Shown here piece after piece: positions 1 to 7,568 of a stretch of 9,273 nt of DNA. The position numbers and the translations under genes were made by a program. Every line of letters starts with the position of its first letter. The stretch's first letter is position 1. The notes below the pieces were generated by a model. The model ran no database searches and was not told the DNA's origin. It saw only the letters and a program-made list of their open reading frames with translations. The DNA comes from JAGTRP01 sp050259815 (lineage in GTDB: Bacteria > Pseudomonadota > Gammaproteobacteria > Burkholderiales > Rhodocyclaceae): contig JBLNBI010000089.1 in NCBI GenBank assembly GCA_050259815.1, forward strand, positions 1 to 9,273, read 5' to 3'.

Positions 1-2130
<2,130 letters not shown>

Positions 2131-2131
2131 C

Positions 2132-2476
2132 ATGACCCAGGTCTACGGCATCAAGAACTGCGACACCATGAAAAAGGCCTTCGCCTGGCTGGAAAGCAAC
2201 GGCGTCGGCTACGAGTTCATCGATTACAAGAAGGCCGGCGTCGCCGAGGCCAACCTGCCGGACTGGAATGCCCGGGCCGGCTGGCAAACCCTCTTGAACA
2301 CCCGCGGTCTCATGTGGAAGAAGCTCACCGAGGCCGAACGGGCCGATGTGGATGAGGCCAAGGCCCTCCTGCTCATGGCCCAGTACCCTGCCCTCATCAA
2401 GCGCCCCGTCCTCGACACCGGCAAGGCCCTGCTGGTGGGCTTCGATCCCGACAAATACGCAGCGACCCTCAAATGA
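2132..2476 (+). CDS. ArsC/Spx-family reductase, YffB-like
   Basis: This 114-residue protein has the thioredoxin-like ArsC/Spx fold. The N-terminal signature GIKNCDTMKKA carries Cys10, the only cysteine in the protein. A later IKRPV segment supplies the conserved basic residue (Arg91) of the ArsC family. Length and both motifs match the YffB/Spx/MgsR subgroup of proteobacterial proteins, not a true arsenate reductase, which would need further cysteines or an arsenic gene context. With one cysteine it would have to work with glutathione or another thiol partner; its substrate is unknown. The ATG lies 1 bp after the tex stop, with a GAGGAA Shine-Dalgarno inside the end of tex (from 2123). Its last bases overlap the hslO start (ATGA), so the two are probably translationally coupled. 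Confidence in the family is high and in any specific reaction low. Confidence 0.9.
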   Translation: MTQVYGIKNCDTMKKAFAWLESNGVGYEFIDYKKAGVAEANLPDWNARAGWQTLLNTRGLMWKKLTEAERADVDEAKALLLMAQYPALIKRPVLDTGKALLVGFDPDKYAATLK

Positions 2477-3357
2477 CCGACAGCAACGTCCGCCGCTTCC
2501 TTTTCGAAAACCTCGACATCCGGGGCGCCGTGGTGCACCTGGGCGACTGCTGGCGGCAGATGCAGGCCGGCCGCGACTACGCCGAGCCGGTCGCCGAACT
2601 GCTGGGGGAGATGGCCGCGGTCACCGCCCTCATCGCTGCCCAGCTGAAGCAGCCCGGCCGCCTCACCTTCCAGCTCCGGGGCGACGGCCCCATCAAGCTC
2701 CTGGTCATGGATTGCAACGAATCCCTCCAGATGCGGGGCATGGCCCGGGCCGTGGAGGACATCTCCCCTGCCCCCGCGCCGCAACTGCTGGGGGCCGACA
2801 AGGGCGGCCACCTGTACCTGACCCTGGACATGCCCAATGCCCGGGAACCCTACCAGAGCATCGTTCCCCTGGTGGGGGACAGCCTGGCGCAGATTTTCGA
2901 GCACTACCTGGAGAAATCCGAACAGCAGGCGTCCCGCCTCTTCCTGGCCGCCGGCCCGACGGGCGCCGCCTGCCTCTTCCTCCAGAAAATGCCCGACGCC
3001 GACCAGCAGGACCCGGATGGCTGGAAACGCCTGACGAGCCTGGCGGAGACGGTGAAGCCCGAAGAACTCCTCTCCCTGGATGCGGAAAACCTGCTGCACC
3101 GCCTCTTCCACGAGGACATGGAAGCCCATGGGGTGCGGGTCTACGAGCCCCATCCGGTGGAATACCACTGCCCCGACATCCGCCACAAGGTAAAGGACAT
3201 GATCCTCAGCCTGGGCCGGGAAGATGCCAGCACCATCGTCGAGGAGCACGGCGAGATCCTGGTCAAGGACGATATCTGCAACCGGGAATACCGCTTCACC
3301 CCGGAAGAGGTGGAAGCCATCTTCAGCGAGCAGCCGGAACCCGGCAAGCTCAACTGA
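2473..3357 (+). CDS. hslO: Hsp33 chaperonin (HslO) with altered Cys/Asp redox switch
   Basis: This 294-residue protein is a full-length match to the Hsp33 family (about 290 residues), a cytoplasmic holdase activated by oxidation and unfolding. The N-terminal chaperone core is recognisable from RRFLFENLDIRGAVVHL, through LLVMDCNESLQMRG, to EPYQSIVPLVGDSLAQIFEHYLEKSEQ (about residues 7-150). The linker and C-terminal switch domain follow. Canonical Hsp33 has CxC and CxxC (Cys232, 234, 265 and 268 in E. coli) binding zinc. Here the aligned positions are Cys233, Asp235, Asp266 and Cys269, with identical spacing, so the two inner cysteines are both Asp (codons GAC at 3175-3177 and 3268-3270). The surrounding LSLGREDASTIVEEHGEI region is otherwise typical. 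Other cysteines are Cys26, Cys81 and Cys167. Zinc binding by a Cys2-Asp2 site is conceivable, but the two usual neighbouring disulfides cannot form. The start ATG overlaps the upstream stop by 4 bp and lacks a strong Shine-Dalgarno, which suggests coupling. Confidence 0.95.
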   Translation: MTDSNVRRFLFENLDIRGAVVHLGDCWRQMQAGRDYAEPVAELLGEMAAVTALIAAQLKQPGRLTFQLRGDGPIKLLVMDCNESLQMRGMARAVEDISPAPAPQLLGADKGGHLYLTLDMPNAREPYQSIVPLVGDSLAQIFEHYLEKSEQQASRLFLAAGPTGAACLFLQKMPDADQQDPDGWKRLTSLAETVKPEELLSLDAENLLHRLFHEDMEAHGVRVYEPHPVEYHCPDIRHKVKDMILSLGREDASTIVEEHGEILVKDDICNREYRFTPEEVEAIFSEQPEPGKLN

Positions 3358-3363
3358 CGGGCC

Positions 3364-3383
3364 GGGCAGGCGCGGGCCTGCCC
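3364..3383. terminator. Stem-loop between convergent genes, possible terminator
   Basis: A perfect 8-bp inverted repeat, GGGCAGGC / GCCTGCCC with loop GCGG, fills the 34-bp gap between the hslO stop and the stop of the convergent flavoprotein gene. On the plus strand it is followed by TCCGCCC and then only TTT, and on the minus strand by no T run. It is therefore not a textbook intrinsic terminator. Its position suggests it may end or separate the two converging transcripts, perhaps with Rho. Confidence 0.5.
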
Positions 3384-3391
3384 TCCGCCCT

Positions 3392-4804
3392 TTAAATCAC
3401 CTTCCCGGGATTCATCAGCCCCCGGGGATCAAGAGCCTGCTTGACGGCCCGCATCATGGCCATTTCCACCGGGCTCTTGTAGCGCAGGATTTCCTCCCGC
3501 TTTAGTTGCCCCAGGCCGTGCTCGGCTGAGATGGAGCCGCCCAGGCTATGCACCAGATCATGGACGATGCGGTTGGCCTCGAGCTGGCTGGCGATGAACT
3601 GGGCGTTGTCCTGACGGTCGGCCTTGGACAGGTTGTAGTGGAGGTTGCCGTCCCCCACATGGCCGAAGGCGACGATGCGGATACCCGGGAAAGCCGCTTC
3701 CAGGGCCAATCCGGCCTTGTCCAGGAATTCCGGCAGACGGGAGACGGGCACCGAGACATCGTGCTTGATGCTGATGCCCTCGATCTTCTGGGCTTCGGAA
3801 ATGTTCTCCCGCAGTTGCCAGAGCTTCCTGGCCTGGGTTTCCGACTGGGCCACCACCGCATCGGCGATCAGGCCGGCCTCCAGGCATAGGCCCAGCCAGC
3901 CTTCCACCTGTTCCCGCAGGGCCGCCTCCGGGCCGCCGTCGGAAAATTCGCACAGCACGTACCAGGGCGCCGGCCCGCCCGGATTGGCAGCCTCCGGGAT
4001 ATGCCGGAGCACGAAGCCCAGGGAAACGTCGGAGACCAGCTCGAAAGCCGTCAGCCGGGCATCGAAGGCCGCCTGGGCGCTGGCCAGGGCCTCCACCGCC
4101 GCATTGGCGGACGGCAGGGCCAGCCAGGCGGTGGCCTGGGATCGGGGCAACGGGAAGACCTTGAGCACCGCGGCGGTGACGACGCCCAGGGTGCCCTCGG
4201 CGCCGATGAAGAGGTGCTTGAGGTCGTAGCCGGTGTTGTCCTTCCTGAGCCCCCGCAGACCATCCCAGACCTGGCCGTCTGGCAGCACCACTTCCAACCC
4301 CAGGGTCAGCTCCCGGGTGTTTCCGTAGCGCAGCACCTGGACGCCGCCGGCGTTGGTGGAGAGGTTGCCGCCGATCTGGCAGGAACCTTCCGAAGCGAGG
4401 GCCAGGGGGAACAGCCTTCCGGCTTCCCGGGCAGCCTCCTGGACGGCCGCCAGGGTGCAGCCGGCTTCAACGGTAATGGTGTTGTTGAGGGCGTCAACCG
4501 CCCGAATGCGATTGAGCCGAGAAAGGCTGACGACCACCGCCGCCCCGCTGCCGTCCGGGGTCGCCGCGCCGCACAGGCTGGTGTTGCCGCCCTGGGGAAC
4601 CATGGGCACCCCGGCCTCGGCACAGAGCGCCACCACGGCCGCCACCTCGGTGGCATTGCCGGGACGGACGATGCAGCAGGCATCGCCCCGGTAGCGTCCC
4701 CGCCAGTCAGTCAGGAAGGGAGCCAGATCGGCCGAGTCGGTGAGGACATTGGCCGCCCCCACCACCCCGGCCAGCCGATCAGGCAGGCTCGGCGTAGAGG
4801 TCAT
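3392..4804 (-). CDS. FAD-binding D-2-hydroxyacid dehydrogenase (GlcD/D-lactate dehydrogenase family)
   Basis: This is a 470-residue flavoprotein of the VAO/PCMH FAD-linked oxidase family (COG0277). The N-terminal FAD domain contains PQGGNTSLCG, IGGNLSTNAGG and GYDLKHLFIGAEGTLGVVT. The C-terminal FAD-oxidase domain contains the conserved histidine motifs GHVGDGNLHYN and SAEHGLGQLKRE and ends in NPGKVI. Relatives oxidise D-lactate, glycolate or D-2-hydroxyglutarate, passing electrons to quinone, cytochrome c or an electron-transfer flavoprotein; the substrate here cannot be told from sequence alone. The frame stays open to 4942, but the extra N-terminal stretch is Ser/Thr/Pro-rich read-through inside rimO. 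The ATG at 4804 gives the usual N-terminus (LPDRLAGVVG). No clear Shine-Dalgarno is visible. The start overlaps the end of rimO by 26 bp, so expression is probably coupled to it. There are no transmembrane segments or signal peptide. Confidence 0.9.
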   Translation of the reverse strand: MTSTPSLPDRLAGVVGAANVLTDSADLAPFLTDWRGRYRGDACCIVRPGNATEVAAVVALCAEAGVPMVPQGGNTSLCGAATPDGSGAAVVVSLSRLNRIRAVDALNNTITVEAGCTLAAVQEAAREAGRLFPLALASEGSCQIGGNLSTNAGGVQVLRYGNTRELTLGLEVVLPDGQVWDGLRGLRKDNTGYDLKHLFIGAEGTLGVVTAAVLKVFPLPRSQATAWLALPSANAAVEALASAQAAFDARLTAFELVSDVSLGFVLRHIPEAANPGGPAPWYVLCEFSDGGPEAALREQVEGWLGLCLEAGLIADAVVAQSETQARKLWQLRENISEAQKIEGISIKHDVSVPVSRLPEFLDKAGLALEAAFPGIRIVAFGHVGDGNLHYNLSKADRQDNAQFIASQLEANRIVHDLVHSLGGSISAEHGLGQLKREEILRYKSPVEMAMMRAVKQALDPRGLMNPGKVI

Positions 4805-6095
4805 GGTCGTCGGCGTCGATGACCCGTACCTTGAGGAAGTCGCCGGGTTCGGCGTCGAAGAAGTTGTCGATATAGACGAGGCCGTCGATTTCGGGGGCAT
4901 CCCCCTTGGACCGGGCAATGGTGCCCTCCTCGTCCACCGCATCCACCAGCACTTCGATCTCGCTGTCGATCTTGGCGGCCAGCTTGTCGGCGCTGATGTC
5001 CTCCTGGACCTGCATCAGCCAGCGCTTTCTTTCCTCACGCACCTCCTCCGGCGGCAGGCCGGGGAGTTGGTTGGCCTCGGCGCCCTCTACCGGCGAATAG
5101 GCAAAGGCGCCCACCCGGTCGAGCTTGGCCTCTTCGAGGAACTGGAGAAGCTGGTCGAAATCCTCGTCGGTTTCGCCGGGGAAGCCGGTGATGAAGGTGG
5201 AGCGGATGACGATTTCCGGGCAGATTTCCCGCCAGCGCCGGATGCGCTCCAGGGTGTTCTCGGCGGAGGCCGGGCGCCGCATGGCCTTCAGAATCTTCGG
5301 GCTGGCGTGCTGGAAGGGCACGTCCAGGTAAGGCAGGATCTTGCCCTCGGCCATGAGGGGGATCACGTCGTCCACGGAAGGATAGGGATAGACGTAATGC
5401 AGCCGCACCCAGATGCCGAACTGGGACAGGGCCTCGCACAGCTCGCGGAGCCGGGTCTTCACCGGGCGGCCGCCCCAGAAGCCGGTGCGGTACTTCACAT
5501 CCACGCCGTAGGCGCTGGTGTCCTGGGAAATGACCAGGATTTCCTTGACCCCCGCCTTGGCCAGGCTTTCCGCCTCGGCCAGCACGTCGCCCACCGGCCG
5601 GGAGACCAGGGGGCCGCGCAGGGACGGAATGATGCAGAAGGTGCAGCTATGGTTGCAGCCTTCGGATATCTTCAGGTAAGCGAAGTGGTCCGGGGTGAGG
5701 CGCACGCCCTGGGGCGGCACCAGATCAACGTAGGGATCGTGGGGCTTGGGCAAGTGCTCGTGGACGATGCCCATCACCTCGTCCGCCGCGTGGGGGCCGG
5801 TGACGGCCAGCACCGACGGGTGGGCGGACTTGACGATGTCGCCCTTGGCGCCGAGGCAGCCGGTGACGATCACCTTGCCGTTCTCGGCCAGGGCCTCGCC
5901 GATGGCGTCGAGGGACTCTTCCACCGCCGCGTCGATGAAGCCGCAGGTATTGACGACCACCAAATTCGCGTCGTCGTAGGAAGGCGTGATCAGATAGCCT
6001 TCGGCGCGCAGCTTGGTGAGGATATGTTCGGAATCAGTGGTTGCCTTGGGGCAACCGAGGGATACGAAGCCAACTTTAGGGGGAGATACGGACAC
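4779..6095 (-). CDS. rimO: Ribosomal protein S12 methylthiotransferase RimO
   Basis: This 438-residue radical-SAM enzyme adds a methylthio group to the beta-carbon of a conserved aspartate of ribosomal protein S12. The N-terminal MTTase (UPF0004) domain starts with KVGFVSLGCPKATTDSE and carries the three cluster cysteines Cys15, Cys51 (VVNTCGF) and Cys80 (VTGCLGAK). The radical-SAM CxxxCxxC motif is Cys147, Cys151 and Cys154 (SEGCNHSCTFCIIPSLRG). YPYPSVDDVIPLMAEG and the DVPFQHASPKILKAMRRP stretch are typical of RimO, not the tRNA enzyme MiaB. A TRAM domain occupies roughly the last 70 residues, and the acidic C-terminus DADDHDLYAEPA also fits RimO. The start codon is GTG (6093-6095). No ATG lies nearby, and an in-frame TAA (the phaR stop) sits two codons upstream, so GTG is the only reasonable start. 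A weak purine-rich GACGAGAAG precedes it. The gene is likely cotranscribed with phaR. Confidence 0.96.
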   Translation of the reverse strand: MSVSPPKVGFVSLGCPKATTDSEHILTKLRAEGYLITPSYDDANLVVVNTCGFIDAAVEESLDAIGEALAENGKVIVTGCLGAKGDIVKSAHPSVLAVTGPHAADEVMGIVHEHLPKPHDPYVDLVPPQGVRLTPDHFAYLKISEGCNHSCTFCIIPSLRGPLVSRPVGDVLAEAESLAKAGVKEILVISQDTSAYGVDVKYRTGFWGGRPVKTRLRELCEALSQFGIWVRLHYVYPYPSVDDVIPLMAEGKILPYLDVPFQHASPKILKAMRRPASAENTLERIRRWREICPEIVIRSTFITGFPGETDEDFDQLLQFLEEAKLDRVGAFAYSPVEGAEANQLPGLPPEEVREERKRWLMQVQEDISADKLAAKIDSEIEVLVDAVDEEGTIARSKGDAPEIDGLVYIDNFFDAEPGDFLKVRVIDADDHDLYAEPA

Positions 6096-6098
6096 TGC

Positions 6099-6653
6099 TT
6101 ACTTCTCGTCGCTTTCGGTTTGGGCTCCAAACTGGAAACCCGGGGCAAACATGTTGCGGGTCTGGCTCTGGATCTGTTCCTGCATCTGCTGGAACATCTT
6201 CTTGCTCTGGTCCATGTAGGCGGACATCATGCTCTGCATGGCGGGCTGCTGGAAATTCAGGAACTGGGTCCAGAAATCCGCCTGCATCTGGTTGTTCTCG
6301 CCATAGACGGAACGGGACTGCTCCTGGAGCTTCTGCTGGAAATCCACGAAGGTCTTCATGTTGTTTTCCAGGTACTTGCCGAGCATGCCCTGCATGGCAT
6401 TGCCGTAGAAGCGGATGAAGCCGGAGAGGAGATCGCAGGAGAAGAGCGGGACACCACCGGTTTCCTCTTCCAGGATGATCTGGAGCAGGATGCTGCGAGT
6501 GAGATCCTCGCCGCTCTTGGCATCGACCACCTGGAAGGACTCGTACTTGAGAACCAGTTCCTTGACGTCGTCCAGCGTGATGTAGGCGCTGGTCTTCGTA
6601 TCGTAAAGACGGCGGTTGGGATACTTCTTGATCAGCCGTACTTGCTCCGACAT
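6099..6653 (-). CDS. phaR: Polyhydroxyalkanoate synthesis repressor PhaR
   Basis: This 184-residue protein belongs to the PHA accumulation regulator family. The N-terminal DNA-binding domain (about residues 5-66) has the signature RLIKKYPNRRLYDTKTSAYI. The following PHB_acc domain (about 70-110) includes FIRFYGNAMQGMLGKYLENN. The last 75 residues are rich in Gln (19) and Met (8) and probably form amphipathic helices. In studied species PhaR binds both DNA upstream of phasin genes and its own gene, and the polymer itself, so that repression is lifted when granules form. Here it lies just downstream of phaC and two phaB genes but has its own promoter-like region. Only 3 bp separate its TAA from the rimO GTG. 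The ATG at 6653 gives the conserved N-terminus, and a GGGGG tract 7 bases upstream is a weak Shine-Dalgarno. Confidence 0.96.
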   Translation of the reverse strand: MSEQVRLIKKYPNRRLYDTKTSAYITLDDVKELVLKYESFQVVDAKSGEDLTRSILLQIILEEETGGVPLFSCDLLSGFIRFYGNAMQGMLGKYLENNMKTFVDFQQKLQEQSRSVYGENNQMQADFWTQFLNFQQPAMQSMMSAYMDQSKKMFQQMQEQIQSQTRNMFAPGFQFGAQTESDEK

Positions 6654-6679
6654 GCCGATGCCCCCGAAAAATTTTTATG

Positions 6680-6692
6680 TGCAGCGCAGCAT
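6680..6692 (-). promoter_or_regulatory. TGC-rich repeat, candidate PhaR operator
   Basis: Read on the minus strand this is ATGCTGCGCTGCA, containing two tandem GCTGC units. It overlaps the end of the -10 box and the expected transcription start of phaR. PhaR of Paracoccus denitrificans is known to bind TGC-rich sites at phaP and phaR promoters. That this is an autoregulatory operator here is inference from position and composition. Confidence 0.45.
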
Positions 6693-6719
6693 TATAAGCC
6701 AAAAAAGACAGGCGCCCGA
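6691..6719 (-). promoter_or_regulatory. phaR: Putative phaR promoter
   Basis: On the minus strand a perfect TATAAT -10 box (6691-6696) lies 37 bases before the phaR ATG, predicting a leader of roughly 30 bases. The hexamer at the -35 distance (TCGGGC at 17-bp spacing, TTCGGG at 18-bp) is a poor match and lies in the loop side of the upstream terminator hairpin. There is no TGn extended -10. The promoter may therefore be weak or need an activator, or the upstream operon may also feed phaR by read-through. Confidence 0.5.
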
Positions 6720-6730
6720 AGGCGCCTGTC
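6701..6730 (-). terminator. Rho-independent terminator of the phaC-phaB-phaB operon
   Basis: On the minus strand a perfect 10-bp GC-rich stem GACAGGCGCC / GGCGCCTGTC encloses a TTCG tetraloop and is followed at once by TTTTTT (6701-6706). It begins 27 bases after the stop of the last phaB gene. UUCG loops closed by C-G are exceptionally stable, so this is a strong intrinsic terminator. It works in the minus direction only: no T run follows on the plus strand. Confidence 0.93.
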
Positions 6731-6756
6731 TCATTGGCAAGAACGGACCCGGCGGA

Positions 6757-7500
6757 TTACTGGTAGTACAGGCCGCCGTTGATGTTCAGGGTAGCGCCGG
6801 TCATGAAACCGGCGTTTTCGGAAGCCAGGTACACGCAGGCGGCGCCCATTTCTTCCGGCTTGCCCAGGCGCTTCATCGGCACGGAGTCGACGATGCCCTG
6901 CAGGATTTCAGGCTTGATGGCCATGACCATCTTGGTGGCGATGTAGCCCGGGGCGATGGCGTTCACGGTCACGCCCTTGGCAGCCAGTTCGGCAGCCAGG
7001 GCCTTGGTGAAGCCGATCACGCCAGCCTTGGCGGCGGAGTAGTTGGTCTGGCCGGCCTGGCCCTTCACGCCATTCACGGAAGAAATGTTGATGATGCGGC
7101 CCCAGCCCCGCTCGGCCATCTTGGCGGAGACTTGCTTGCTCATGTTGAACAGGCTGGACAGGTTGGTGGAGATGACGGCATCCCACTGATCCTTTTCCAT
7201 CTTGGCGAACATGCGGTCACGGGTGATGCCGGCGTTGTTCACCAGGATGTCGATCGGGCCGGCCTTGGACTCGGCTTCGGCGACCATGGCCTGGCAGGAG
7301 GCGATGTCGGAGACGTCGCCGGCGACACAGACGAAATCCTTGAAGCCGGCGGCTTCCTGTTCCTTCAGCCACTCGTCCTTGTTGTCGAACTGCGGGTGGT
7401 AAGCAGCAACCACCTTGTGGCCAGCCTTGGCCAGTTCCTGGCAAACCGCGGTTCCAATACCGCCCATAGCGCCGGTAACCAGAGCAACTCGTTGCGTCAT
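6757..7500 (-). CDS. phaB: Acetoacetyl-CoA reductase (second PhaB copy)
   Basis: This 247-residue short-chain dehydrogenase closely resembles known PhaB enzymes, which reduce acetoacetyl-CoA to (R)-3-hydroxybutyryl-CoA for PHA synthesis. Visible motifs are the Rossmann loop TGAMGGIG (residues 9-16), NNAGITRD (88-95), the catalytic Ser141, Tyr154 and Lys158 (INISSVNG and NYSAAKAG), and the PhaB-typical C-terminus NINGGL. The loop after the second beta-strand, which usually sets NADH or NADPH preference, reads AAYHPQFDNKDEW and differs from the neighbouring copy. The frame is open to 7572, but the ATG at 7500 aligns with family starts. It follows GAGGAAGGA with a 6-base spacer, a good Shine-Dalgarno. 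It is the last gene before the operon terminator. A general 3-ketoacyl-ACP reductase (FabG) is the alternative, made unlikely by the locus. Confidence 0.93.
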   Translation of the reverse strand: MTQRVALVTGAMGGIGTAVCQELAKAGHKVVAAYHPQFDNKDEWLKEQEAAGFKDFVCVAGDVSDIASCQAMVAEAESKAGPIDILVNNAGITRDRMFAKMEKDQWDAVISTNLSSLFNMSKQVSAKMAERGWGRIINISSVNGVKGQAGQTNYSAAKAGVIGFTKALAAELAAKGVTVNAIAPGYIATKMVMAIKPEILQGIVDSVPMKRLGKPEEMGAACVYLASENAGFMTGATLNINGGLYYQ

Positions 7501-7506
7501 GTTGTT

Positions 7507-7515
7507 TCCTTCCTC
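7507..7515 (-). promoter_or_regulatory. Strong ribosome binding site of the second phaB
   Basis: On the minus strand GAGGAAGGA precedes the ATG at 7500 by six bases. It fixes the start over the upstream in-frame ATG at 7572. The 68-bp gap to the preceding gene also holds a weak AAGTT/AACTT hairpin and no convincing promoter. Confidence 0.7.
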
Positions 7516-7568
7516 GTTAGAAAGTTGAGAACTTCTTGGGGTTGAAATTACTTCTCGGGTCGAACAAA

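Noticed and set aside
2132..2476. Arsenate reductase (ArsC) as a functional call
   Set aside because: The protein is short, has only Cys10, and lies next to hslO, not arsenic genes. YffB/Spx-like is the better fit.
2224..3249. A 341-codon minus-strand frame opposite the YffB-like gene and hslO
   Set aside because: The sense strand encodes two well-recognised proteins. The antisense translation has no motifs, and its length is explained by high GC.
4805..4942. A 46-residue N-terminal extension of the flavoprotein up to an ATG at 4942
   Set aside because: The extension is low-complexity Ser/Thr/Pro sequence from within the rimO gene and does not resemble the family N-terminus. The ATG at 4804 does.
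4740..6782. A 680-codon open frame on the plus strand opposite rimO, phaR and part of the flavoprotein gene
   Set aside because: It runs antisense to three genes with clear family motifs. It is rich in His, Gly, Leu, Asp and Val as expected from the complement of GC-biased codons, and shows no recognisable domain. It is a composition artefact.
7501..7568. Internal promoter or attenuator between the two phaB genes
   Set aside because: Only a 5-bp AAGTT/AACTT hairpin and no convincing -35/-10 pair are present. The evidence is too weak to annotate.
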